Positions 54,641 through 64,000 of a stretch of DNA of 64,000 nt are shown one piece after another. Source of the DNA: Allomyces macrogynus ATCC 38327 (taxonomy: Eukaryota > Blastocladiomycota > Blastocladiomycetes > Blastocladiales > Blastocladiaceae); contig GG745377.1 of the NCBI GenBank assembly GCA_000151295.1, positions 12,885-76,884 on the forward strand, in the 5' to 3' direction. Under the pieces are notes generated by a model. It ran no database searches and was not told the DNA's origin. It saw nothing but the letters and a program-made list of their open reading frames with translations. Numbering within the stretch: the stretch's first letter is position 1; every line of letters starts with the position of its first letter. Made by a program: the position numbers and the translations under genes.

Positions 54641-55129
54641 TGTCGGTGGTTGGTGTTGGCTTGGCGACGGGCAGGCTGGAGCGCGACGGGGCGCCGTATC
54701 AGCGTGGAATGCGAGAGGTCGTTGGTCGATGGCTGGTCCGCTTGCGACGAGTTGAGAGCAATGACAGAGGGCTCCTTTTGCTGCTGCTGGAAGGGCCGAA
54801 TGAGCGGGGTTGTGGGAGGAGCGGTTTGACGGGAGACAGGGCGCATCGCGAGGCGGTCTGATGCGTTGGTGATGACCTCCTGTTGAGGTTGCCCCCACCA
54901 TTGCGCTCTTGTCGTCGGCCCTCTCGTCGTTGCTCCATCGGGCACTCTCGCCAAGGATGAATCGCAAACTCTCGCCATAGATGAATCGCAAAAAAGCGGA
55001 CGTTCAATCAACGATATCATACAACCGAACAGGGCATCGCACTAAGGAAAGACAATAGAAGAGACTACAAAAAACGACCACCCCGCTCGACGGGCGCTAC
55101 CTCCTCAGCGCCCACACCAACCAAACACC
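54641..55129. other. Intergenic region with a 24-bp tandem repeat
   Basis: No gene. Two 24-bp units differing at two positions lie at 54,944-54,967 and 54,968-54,991. Confidence 0.7.
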
Positions 55130-56879
55130 TTACTGGTGGTTCGACGGGTAGAGGAAGTCCGGCAGCGGCAGGAAGTTCTCCTTGATGGCGCGCGCCGACA
55201 CCCAGCGGAGCAGGTTCATGGCGGCGCCGGCCTTGTCGTTGGTGCCCGACGCGCGCGACCCGCCAAACGGCTGCTGGCCAACGACAGCGCCCGTCGACTT
55301 GTCGTTGAGGTAGAAGTTGCCCGCAGCGTGACGCAGCAGGTTGGCGCCGTGCACGAGCGCCTGGCGGTCGGTCGCAAACAGCGCACACGTCAGCGCGTAG
55401 GGCGACGTCTTGTCGGCGAGCGCGCACGTCTCGTCAAACTGGTCGGCCGGGTAGACGTAGATGGTCAAGACCGGGCCGAAAATTTCATCGGTGAGCGTCT
55501 TGAACGCCGGGTTGGTCGTAACAATGATCGTCGGCTGGATAAAGTAGCCCTTGGAGTCGTCGTAGGTGCCGCCCGAAATGATCTCGGCGTCCTTGGCCGC
55601 CTTGGCGTACTCGATGAAGCCCTTGATCTTGTCAAACGCAAACTGGTTGATGACGGGCGTGACAAAGTTGGTGAAGTCGGTCACGGGGCCGACCTTGATG
55701 CGCTTGGCCTCGGCAATCAGACCGGCCTTGATCTCGGGCCACAGGTTGTCCGGGATGTAGGCACGCGAGCACGCCGAGCACTTTTGGCCCTGGTACTCGA
55801 ACGCCGAGCGAATCGTCTGCAAGACGACCTGGCGCGGGTCGGCCGACTTGTGCACCATGTGCATGTTCTTGCCGCCCGTCTCGCCGACGACGCGCGGGTA
55901 GTTCTTGTACTTGTCGACGTTCATGGCAATGTCCTTCCAGAGCTTCTTGAAGACGGCCGTCGAGCCCGTGAAGTGCAGACCGGCAAAGTCAGGCGAGTCG
56001 ATGGCAGCGCCGACGAGCGTCGGGGCGTCGCCCGGAATGAACTGGAGAACACCCTTGGGGAGACCGGCCTCGTGGAGGATCTCGAGCACGAGGTAGTTGG
56101 AGAGAATGGCCGCGGGGGCCGGCTTCCAGACAACGACGTTGCCCATGATCGCGGGCGCCGACCCGAGGTTGCCGCCAATGGCCGTGAAGTTGAAGGGTGA
56201 GACGGCGAGAATGAAGCCCTCGAGACTGCGGTACTCGACGCGGTTCCAGTTGCCCGGCGCGTTCTTGATGGGCTGCTGCTTATAGACGTCCTGTGCGTAC
56301 TGAGCGTTGAAGCGCCAGAAGTCGGCGAGCTCGGCAGCGGCGTCAATCTCGGCCTGCCACGCGTTCTTGCCCTGGCCGAGCATCGTCGCGGCCATGACCT
56401 TGTAGCGGTACTTTTGCGAGAGCAGGTCGGCGGCCTTGAGGAAGATGGCGGCACGGTCGGCAAACGGCATGGCCTCCCATGCGGCGCGCGCCTTGAGGGC
56501 GCCGTCAATCGCCTTGTTGAGTAGCGCGACATCGGCCTCCTCGTAGGTGCACAGAACCGACTTGTCGGACGGGTTGAGCTGCTGTGCGACCTTGCCCGTC
56601 TTGATCTGCTCGCCGTTGATGACAATCGGCACATGGAACGGCGCCTGCGCCTGCATCTCGGCGAGCGCAGCCTGGAGCGCCGCGCGCTCGGGCGAGCCGG
56701 GAGCGTAGCTCTTCTGCAGTGGGGGTCAGTGTTCTGCTGCGAGCGCTGGTGGTGATCATGGTCGTGACCAGTCGGCACAAACGTCGACGGATCATGGGCG
56801 AACAAAAGCGAAAGACACGGACCATGGGCTCATTTTCGACGGCGGGGATGGTGAAGAGACCGAGCTGCGGGTTCGCCAT
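55130..56879 (-). CDS. PUT2: Delta-1-pyrroline-5-carboxylate dehydrogenase (ALDH4 type)
   Basis: Oxidises glutamate semialdehyde/P5C to glutamate with NAD+, the second step of proline catabolism in mitochondria. Minus-strand exons 56879-56823 and 56713-55130; total 1641 nt, 546 residues. Key features: NFTAIGGN and the cofactor-binding VVWKPAPAA; GLHFTGSTAVFKKLWK; catalytic Glu297 in VVGETGGKN; catalytic Cys331 in YQGQKCSACSRAY; TDEIFGPVLTIYVYP; and the C-terminal QPFGGSRASGTNDKAG typical of P5CDH. Length matches fungal PUT2. A TATA box lies about 78 bp upstream. A long open frame on the opposite strand is a codon-bias shadow. Confidence 0.96.
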
Positions 56880-57662
56880 GGTGGACAGGTGGTGCTTGCG
56901 GTAGGTGGGGTTGAACGACACGGAGAGAGAACGCAAGGCTGGCGGGCCTGGCCGCGTTTTATAGGCCGGGGCGGCGGCGGCACGGCGGATAATGATCCGA
57001 AGACTCGAACGGGCCCCAACGGTCGCGCGCAACATGGTTGTCGGCTGGCGTGCTTTCTTCTCTGGAGTGGTTCGCGCGGGTTCGTGCATGTACGGTGCAA
57101 GCTCCTCTCCAGTCCGACCGGTTTTTGGGCACGCGGGGGCACGTCGTTGATCAAGGCCGATCGAAGAACGCCTTCGGGGTTTGGCTTGAGATGGGGCGCG
57201 GGATGGTGGCATCCGCAAAAGAAGCACGAGGCCCACGACACAGAGCCAATCGCTGCACTGTCCTGCGCTTTGCGTTTGCGACAAGCCCTTTTGCAATCAC
57301 ACCGGCTATTCGCCTGGGCCCGGAATTTCTCGGGGGTCTCCGCAAAATTCCGCTGGAGGAGTCGCAAGTTTGCGGCTTGCGTTCCTGCAAAAGACGCAGA
57401 AATACGCAGGAAGACGTGAGGTCTTCCCCTTGTTTTCTTGAGCGCTTCGAAGGTGGCTTCTGGCCTCCGCCTGGCCTTGCGATTTCAAACCCACCTGGCA
57501 ACGAACTGGCAAAATGGATCCCAGGCATGTGATCCCAGATGACCCACAACGCACCCACCGCTCCTTTCGAGTCTGCCGTTGCGGCAGGTCATCACGAGTA
57601 CGGCGGGCTTCCATCGCTGCAGGCACCACGACGAGCACCAACAACCTGCAACACTTTTCAAG
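56880..57662. promoter_or_regulatory. Divergent promoter region, P5CDH / RPF2
   Basis: About 780 bp between divergent start codons. Contains the P5CDH TATA box; no gene of its own. Confidence 0.6.
56957..56963 (-). promoter_or_regulatory. TATA box of the P5CDH gene
   Basis: TATAAAA on the minus strand, about 78 bp before the ATG at 56879. Confidence 0.6.
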
Positions 57663-58751
57663 ATGCTGCGCAAAGTGTATGTGCGCTCGCGCACCGTCCA
57701 AATCCACAAGCACCAGCACGATTTGATACCGTGAACCTGACTCTTCGGGTGATCGCCGGACAGAAAAGCCAAGAATGCCCGGACCAAGCGGTTCCTCGAT
57801 AACCGCGCGCCCAAGGTCGTCGAGAATGCCAAGACGAGTATCATGGTCCGCGGCTCGAGCTCGTCGGCCGTCGTGAACCAGGCGCTCGCGGATCTGGTAC
57901 GCATCCAGCATATGCGTTCCTCTCTCGCCATGACCAGGCCAATGTCGTAATCCTCCACCGTTTCCCGAGTCTAGTACTCGATTAAGAAGCCCAACGCCGT
58001 CAACTTCACCAAGAAGAACGACGTGCACCCGTTCGAGGACACGCAAAAGCTCGAGTTCTACTCGCAAAAGAACGACGCGTCGCTCTTGCTCGTCGGCAAC
58101 CACAACAAGAAGCGGCCGCACAACCTGACCCTGATGCGCATGTTTGACTACCAGGTGCTCGACATGTACGAGTTTGGCATCACGCAATTCGTGTCGTTGC
58201 ACGACCTTGACACGCCGAAATGCGCCGTCGGGATGAAACCGAGCGTGCTCTTCCAGGGCGACTGGGAATCGACGCCGGAACTGCAAAACATCCAGAACGC
58301 CTGGCTCGATTTCTTCCAGGGCGAAAAGGTGTCGACGATTAACCTCGCCGGGCTCGAGTACTGCATTGCCATCACGCACCTCAACGGCACGATTCACCTG
58401 CGTGTCTACACGGCGCACTTGAAAAAGTCGGGCCAGAAGCTGCCGCGCATCGAGTTGGTGGAAATGGGCCCGCGAATTGACCTGACGGTGCGCCGCACGC
58501 GCCCGCCCGTGCAAGAACTGTGGAAGGCCGCGACCAAGATGCCAAAGGAACTCAAGCCGTCCAAGACCAAGAACATCAAGACCGACGTGTTTGGCGACAA
58601 GTTTGGCCAGCTGCACATGCAGAAGCAGGACCTCGCCATGCTGCAGACGCGCAAGATGAAGGCGCTCAAGCGTACGCGTGACCCGGCCGAGGATGCAGAG
58701 GACGACGACGCCGCAGGTGCAGGAAGCGACGTCGACATGGACGAGGCATGA
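57663..58751 (+). CDS. RPF2: RPF2 ribosome production factor (Brix domain)
   Basis: Works with Rrs1 to load the 5S RNP into pre-60S ribosomes in the nucleolus. Exons 57663-57676 (14 nt), 57764-57896 and 57975-58751; total 924 nt, 307 residues. The spliced start MLRKVKAKNARTKRFLDNRAPKVVENAK matches the RPF2 N-terminus. The Brix domain shows DLYSIKKPNAVNFTKKN, FEDTQKLEFYSQKNDASLLLVGNHNKKRPHN, LTLMRMFDYQVLDMYEFGI, LNGTIHLRVY and the C-terminal ELVEMGPRIDLTVRRT, followed by an acidic tail. The tiny first exon is certain because it restores the conserved start. Confidence 0.96.
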
Positions 58752-59261
58752 GGGCGTCGTCGCGGGGTCGGGCACGGAGTGGTCGGTGACGGAGTCGGGG
58801 TGGAGTGGAGTGTCGTTGGGTCGGGCGTGACCTTTCTTCTTGTACATTCGGGTGCTTATTGGTTTTCGGAATACAGCAATTACAACCATTTCCGCTTCGC
58901 TTGTCGTCTGAGGTGCACTTCCAACGGGTTGTTCTGTCGTGCGTGCAGTAATCGACACTGTAACACAGGGTTGACCACATCCGCTCAGCATCGCTCACCG
59001 CTCAGCAAACCGCGGCACACCCGCTCCCGACGCGTCCGAAAATACAGAGGGTCATTCCATTCCTTCATTCATATCCAGCAAACGCATCAGTCGATTCCCT
59101 TCGACACCAACGCGCTGGACCGGGGACAACGCCAGTCTAATCGGCCCCCACAACGCCCAGACCTACCGAACCAAACTACCGTGGGTAACAAATCGATCCG
59201 CCATCGCATTCCCAAAGAGACACGTCGTGTCGGTCGTCGACCGCGCGTGCGCAAAGACTAG
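58752..59261. other. Convergent intergenic region
   Basis: About 510 bp between two gene ends (RPF2 and the UBA-ArfGAP). Nothing recognised. Confidence 0.65.
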
Positions 59262-61640
59262 CTACATGAACGGGTTGTTGCTCGGCGGCTTGGCCTGCTG
59301 CGACGCCATACCACCAAACCCGCCAAACCCACCGAGGTCGGCAAACGGATCGGGCCGTGCGGGCGTCGCAGCCATTTGCGGCACGGCGGCTGGGTTGCCC
59401 GCGGTCGACGACGCGCCAAACGGCGACCCGAACCCGCTCGGCGCCGACGCGGTGCCCGACCCGACTTGCGACCGTGGCACTTGCGCGGCCGAGTACGGCT
59501 ACAGGGTGGAGAGTGTTTTGCAACGTCAGTGGAACGTGCCCAGGGCAAACGCGTCGCGATCAAGGTCAACGAGCGTACAGTAGATACCATCGAGTAGTTG
59601 GCCCCACTCCCGACCGTCGACCCGGCGCCAAACGGCGACGCCTGCTGCTGCATTCCCATTCCACCCATGCCGCCCATGCCGCCCATGGCACCCATGCCGC
59701 CCATCATCCCACCCTGCATCCCGCCCATCCCGCTCTGCATGCCGCCCATTCCGCCCATCCCGGTCATGCCCGTCGCCTGCATCCCAAACGGACTTGCCCC
59801 CTGCTGCGGTTGCTGCTGTTGCATGCCGCCAAACGGTGACGCCTGCTGCATGCCGCCAAACGGCTGCTGCTGCTGCTGCTGCGGCTGCATCCCGCCGAAC
59901 GGCTGCTGCTGCTGCATGCCGTACGCCGACTGCGCTTGCTGCTGCTGCTGCATCGCGCCAAACGGCGACGCCTGCATCCCAAACGGCATCTGCGACTGCG
60001 TCGGCTGCCCAAACAGCGACATAATATCGCTCGTCTTGGACGCCGTCGTCGGTTGCTGCTGCTGCATCATACCCGCGCCCGAGTCGCCGAACGGGTTGCC
60101 CATGGCGTTGCCCATGGCCGACACGCCCATGGCCGAACTGCCGACGACCGACGCACCGCCACCAAACGGATTAGCGGCAAACTGCGCTTGCGGCTGCTGC
60201 TGTTGCATCCCCATCATCCCGTACGGCTGCGGCTGCTGCGCGGCGGGCGTCGCCGAGAACAGGTCGTCCCCGAGCAGATCGAGCAAGTCGTTCTTGGGTT
60301 TCGCCGGTTCCGGCGCGGGGGCGGGCACCGACCGCGAAAATGTGGCCGTGCGCATCGCCGGCGATGGCGACTGCTGCTGTTGCTGCGCCTGCTGCTGCGC
60401 CTGCTGCTGCTGCTCGTACTCCATAAACTGCTGCGCGTACTGCTGTGCATCGAACGCACCGGCCACCTGCGCGGGCGCCTCGCGCGCGGCCACGGCCTCG
60501 AGTTCCCGGCGGCGGTCGGTCAGCAACATGATCGCGCCGTCCAAGTCCCCATCGGCTTTCTGCAGGGCCACCAGGTTCAGCCGCTCGTCGGTGAACCCCA
60601 TGCCCTTGAGCTGGCGCAGCAACGGGGACGACTTGTCGACGACCACCTTGGCGTGCGCGAGCGGGGCGGCGTGCGGCTGTGGGGCGGAGCGAGAGGGGCC
60701 CGACGACGAGGTCGAGGGGGGATTGCCCATGGTGATCAGCTTGTCGATGGCCGCTTGCAGATTGCCTTTGGTCTCGTTCAGCACTTGGTTGTTCCACGGG
60801 TCGTACGTGAAGCCCATGTCGTGCAGCTGGCGCAGCTCGGTCGGGTATCTGTTGACTCCGGCCGAGCCGGACGACTAGAGGAGGCGGGGAAAGAATGCGC
60901 ATCAGTACGCGCGAGGTGCGGGTCGGTAACGTGAACGCGTCACGTCGCGTACCGAGCCCATGGCCGCCGCGCGGCCGGCCTGCGACGCAAACACGCGGCG
61001 TTCGTACTTGTCCCGAATGTAGTTCTCGAGGTCGCTATCCACAAATCACCAAGATCAGAAACAGTACAACGAAATGGCGCGTTCTAAATGAGGATCGAGC
61101 GCGTACCGGTCGGACGCGTTGCGCGGCGGCGTGATCCCGTTGGGATTGAAGAGGGCATTGGCCTTGGCGTTGCCCTTGCTGCGAATACTCTATTTCCGAA
61201 GTCGTCAATCGCCGACCGACTCGCGCGCGCCAGGAACCGTCGACGACGTACGTCAATCTGCTCGGGCGTCCAAATATCCATGTTGATCGACTTGACCTTG
61301 GAAATGTGCGTGCCTAGATACCCCACACTTGCCGTCGGTCATCCATCGCCCAGCCAGCCAGTCCCCCACGGCCAGGCGCTCGTGTTACGCACCGAGCTTA
61401 CGATGCACGCCAGCGCACCGCATGCACAGGAACACTCCAATGTTCCAGCTCGCCCATTTCGATCCTGTGCAACGGGTCGGTCAGCCGGGGACGCGTCTCG
61501 AGGGGGAGCGGTACGGGGGCGGCAATGGCGTATGTACCGCGCGCGCCGCAATCGGCACAGTGTGCGTTGGCGTCCTCGCGCAAGAGCTCCGCGAAGATGC
61601 GCTCCTGCTGCTCCTGCTGGCGACGCTTGTCGCGGTCCAT
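59262..61640 (-). CDS. ArfGAP with UBA domains and Q-rich NPF tail (SMAP/Age2/Gts1-like)
   Basis: Minus-strand exons 61640-61538, 61464-61393, 61313-61252, 61189-61107, 61034-60953, 60874-59588 and 59498-59262; total 1926 nt, 641 residues. The ArfGAP zinc finger is CADC-x16-CMRC (C28, C31, C48, C51), with the catalytic-arginine block [20 protein letters not shown] and [11 protein letters not shown]. Then come two UBA-like segments ([18 protein letters not shown] and [16 protein letters not shown]). The C-terminal 400 residues are Gln/Met/Gly-rich with NPFGGG, NPFGDS and a terminal NPFM, motifs that bind EH-domain endocytic proteins. ArfGAP plus UBA plus Q-rich tail recalls yeast Gts1; SMAP/Age2 is the nearest alternative. 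Likely role: clathrin/endosomal Arf regulation. Confidence 0.9.
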
Positions 61641-61984
61641 GGTGGCGGGTCTGAAGCGGTGGATTGGGGTCGCGATAGAGTGTCAAGTGGCCGCGTCGGT
61701 TGGGCGGTGGGGTATGGCGCGTGTTTTTCGGTCGGTCGGCTAGGCAGGCCGCGAGTCGGGCAGAGAGAGCAGTCGCGACGATGGAATGGAATGCAACAAG
61801 TGTGCTGGCGGGTCGAGAGAGCGGGGAGCGCGATCAAAGGTGCGCGCCTGCTGCAACAATAAAAGCTGCTCAACATTGTCCAAACTCGACGCTCACACTT
61901 GGCGTTGACGGGATGTCAAACTCGAATCGAGGTTGAATTATGATACAAAACATGATTAATATAATATTTTGGCACGCCTCACAC
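61641..61984. promoter_or_regulatory. Upstream region of the ArfGAP gene / 5' flank of tRNA-Gly
   Basis: 344 bp with no gene; A/T-rich near 61,930-61,970 just before the tRNA. Confidence 0.6.
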
Positions 61985-62055
61985 GCGCCGTTGGTCTAGT
62001 GGTAGAATACCACCCTCCCAAGGTGGTGGCCCGGGTTCGATTCCCGGACGGCGCA
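61985..62055 (+). tRNA. tRNA-Gly (anticodon CCC)
   Basis: 71-nt cloverleaf without intron. Acceptor stem GCGCCGT/ACGGCGC pairs perfectly, discriminator A. The D arm carries TGGTCTAGTGGTAGAA (A box), the anticodon stem ACCACC/GGTGGT closes loop CTCCCAA giving anticodon CCC (reads GGG), and the T arm CCGGG-TTCGATT-CCCGG is the B box. The first T-run that could end Pol III transcription starts near 62,102. Confidence 0.97.
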
Positions 62056-62289
62056 TCAAACGTCGACTTTGTCTTCTTCGTATTCTGTGAGGGCTTTCTT
62101 GTTTTTCTGTTTCGCTGAAGAGCAACAGTCAAGCCCCTCCCTCGCGGACCGCCGCGAGGGTTCGCTCTGACGCTGCCAAGCACCCAAGTTGTCGTTCCTC
62201 GCTCAAGCGGACAAGGGCCGGCTGGGTTAAAGCCAATGAATGTATTGATGAACAACAAAATCCCTCTGCTTGCCCCCTCCTCCATCAAA

Positions 62290-64000
62290 CTACGACCTGA
62301 AATTGGTAAACGCCGAATTCCCACTAAACGCCGGCGGCTTTGTTGGCGTCCCCTGCTGCTGCTGTTGCTGCTGCTGTCCGGCCGCCGCCGCAAACCCGCC
62401 AAACCCGGTCGTCTGCTTGGCAAACGCTGTGAACGCCGACCCACCCGTGGCCGCCGCCCCAAACGGACTCGCCTGCGCCGACGAGCCTTGCGCGGCTGCC
62501 GCACCAAACGCACTCGGCGAGCCAAACGCCAGCGCCGGACTCGCGCCGAACGCATACGACGGGCCAAACGTGACAGGCGACGCGCCCAAACTGGACGTCG
62601 TTCCGAACGCCGGTTGCTGCTGCTGCTGTGCGCCAAACACCGAGGTCGCACCGAACGCGGACGTCTTCCCAAACGCGGGCGTCGACGACGCGGCCGCCGC
62701 GCCAAACGGCGTCGTCGCGCCAAACGCGGGCCCGGGCGATGGCGCAGCACCACTGAATGGCCCTGCCGCCATCGGGCGCGTCGGGGTCCCAAACGCCGGC
62801 GCGCCAGTTGGAGGCAGGGTCGCAGCAGCTTCAGCCTCGGCACCCGTCTTGAACAGACCCGATGGCTGGAACCCGAACCCGCGCGACGGCGTGAGCTTAG
62901 ACGCGCCACCGGCCGCGGTCATGACCGGCGTCTGCGTGCCAAACGGTGTCGCAAACGGCCCGGCCGCGGCAAACCCGGACGCCGCGGGCGCCGAGGTCGT
63001 GGGAGCACCGAACCCAAAGCCCGAGAATGCACCTTGCATCTGATTGCCCTGGTCGTCGTCCATCATCGCCTCGCCGTCGTCTTGGTCCGCCGCGGTTTCC
63101 ATTTCCATGTCCATCATGCTGGGACTCGGTGGACCTTGCTCAGGTTGCGCCGTGGTAGTGGGCGCGGCGGGGGCCGTCGTGGTGATGGGTGCCGGCGCGC
63201 CAAACGATGACGCAAACGCCGACGGCCCCGCTGTGGTCGATCCAAACGCCGACGCACCGCCAAACGACCAGGTCGGCTGCGCGGGCGCCGCGACCGTTGG
63301 TGCCGGGGCAGTTTCCTGGGCGGGGGCCGCAGGCGTCTTGCTCGGCGACGACGCGGGCTCGGTCGTCTTGCGGGAGACGCGGGCTTGGCCGGCGTCGTCG
63401 GCGCACTCGCGCTCGGTTTCGGGCGTCTTGGGCCGCACCACCTCGCTCTGTGCACGGTCGGCGGGATCTCGGCCACATCGTCCGCGGCCGACACCTTGAC
63501 GTACCCCTCTTCCTCGTCCTCGTCGCTCTTGGTCTCGGCAGGTGCGGTGACCGCCGGCTCGCTTTGGGCGGGCTCCTCGAGCTCGGACGTGCGCTTGCCG
63601 CGTTTCATTTTGTGCTGCGCCGAGATCGCGGGCTGGTCGCCACTCATCGACGCGGCACCGATCGCGAACGCCGATGGGGCGCCTGGGGCCGGCGGCGCAA
63701 ACGCAAATCCGGTCGGCGCGGCCGCGGCGGCAGCGGGGGACGATGTGCCCGGCCGATCAGCATCGCACGACTTGCACTTGGTCGCGGTCAGATCGTTCGG
63801 GACCATGCACGTGTCGCACGTCCAGCTCTTCTTCTTGGACGCCGCGATCAACGAAGCGAACGGGTTGGCCGAGGGCGCAGCAGTCGGTTCTGGTTCAAGA
63901 CTGGCCGACTTTTCGGCGGCGGTAGGTTGTTTGGTCTCACTCTGCGGTTGCGCGGGCGCCGCGGGCGGTGCAAACGCGAATCCGGGTGCGGCCGCGCCGC
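62290..64000 (-). CDS. FG-repeat nucleoporin with RanBP2-type zinc finger (5' end outside window)
   Basis: Nuclear pore or nuclear-basket protein of the Nup153/Nup1 kind. The minus-strand frame is open from the window edge. It starts in low-complexity FAFAPPA repeats, then shows a RanBP2-type zinc finger WTCDTCMVPNDLTATKCKSC (C-x2-C-x10-C-x2-C, near 63,830-63,760). Then come KRGKRTSELEEP, an acidic stretch DEDEEEGYVKVS, and about 330 residues of FG repeats (SAFG, PAFG, FGA) ending in a poly-Gln run and FTNFRS at stop 62,290. The frame shifts by one near 63,470 (between DDVAE and DPADRAQSEVV as read in the two frames), so the gene is interrupted as assembled. Convergence with tRNA-Gly has no visible meaning. 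Confidence 0.85.

Noticed and set aside
55136..56200. 354-codon plus-strand open frame opposite P5CDH
   Set aside because: Mirror of strong codon bias in a certain P5CDH gene; no motifs.
59598..60878. 426-codon plus-strand open frame, Cys/Pro/Ile-rich, opposite the ArfGAP
   Set aside because: Composition is the reverse complement of Gln/Met/Gly repeats; the minus-strand reading has ArfGAP, UBA and NPF motifs.
61985..62055. tRNA as an attachment site for an integrated element
   Set aside because: No duplicated 3' end of the tRNA and no integrase-like gene nearby.
1..64000. CRISPR arrays, rRNA genes, prophage or bacterial operons
   Set aside because: None seen; spliced genes and a eukaryotic gene set throughout.

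Overview
The window is nuclear DNA from a GC-rich, intron-rich eukaryote, most likely a fungus. The support is short GT-AG introns (about 45 to 110 bp), closely spaced genes on both strands, fungal-type leucine biosynthesis genes, an Nbp2/Skb5-type SH3 protein, a Gcn4/CPC1-like bZIP, and a CaMK whose N-terminal block resembles fungal CaMKs. An early-diverging zoosporic fungus (for example Blastocladiomycota) would fit the base composition and the expanded F-box/LRR-like family, but that placement is inference. I rebuilt exons by joining GT-AG junctions that keep family motifs in frame. In most genes the summed exon lengths are an exact multiple of three, which supports the models.

Layout. 1-21 kb: a 5'-complete, 3'-truncated CaMK-like kinase (-), a PX/PH phospholipase D (+), ALG11 (+), a mitochondrial carrier (-), a leucine enzyme fusing 3-isopropylmalate dehydrogenase to 3-isopropylmalate dehydratase (+), an APH-fold phosphotransferase (-), an SH3 protein (-) and a bZIP factor (+). 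21-32.4 kb: a tandem array of five F-box/LRR-like copies, all +, two intact and three decayed, each full unit preceded by a shared leader element. 32.8-41.3 kb: TMEM170-family membrane protein (-), U2AF large subunit (-), VPS45 (+), a HAD phosphatase (-) and a BtuF-like substrate-binding-fold protein (+). 41.4-43.5 kb: a decayed ankyrin-like gene (-). 44-49.2 kb: Glo3-type ArfGAP (+), FAM50/XAP5 (-) and mitochondrial-type tyrosyl-tRNA synthetase (+). 49.2-53.8 kb: a scrambled stretch with an F-box/LRR fragment, a partial TyrRS pseudogene, an orphan secreted protein and another intact, diverged F-box/LRR gene (-). 54-64 kb: a small orphan protein (-), delta-1-pyrroline-5-carboxylate dehydrogenase (-), RPF2 (+), an ArfGAP with UBA domains and NPF motifs (-), tRNA-Gly(CCC) (+) and an FG nucleoporin with a RanBP2 zinc finger, cut by the window end (-).

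Most genes are housekeeping: vesicle traffic (PLD, VPS45, two ArfGAPs), glycosylation (ALG11), splicing (U2AF, FAM50), ribosome assembly (RPF2), nuclear pore, mitochondrial translation and amino-acid metabolism. The most notable observations are the in-frame LEU2-LEU1 fusion, the F-box/LRR array with its leader element, the partial TyrRS duplicate, and clusters of reading-frame breaks in otherwise conserved GC-rich genes. The frame breaks look more like assembly indels than biology.
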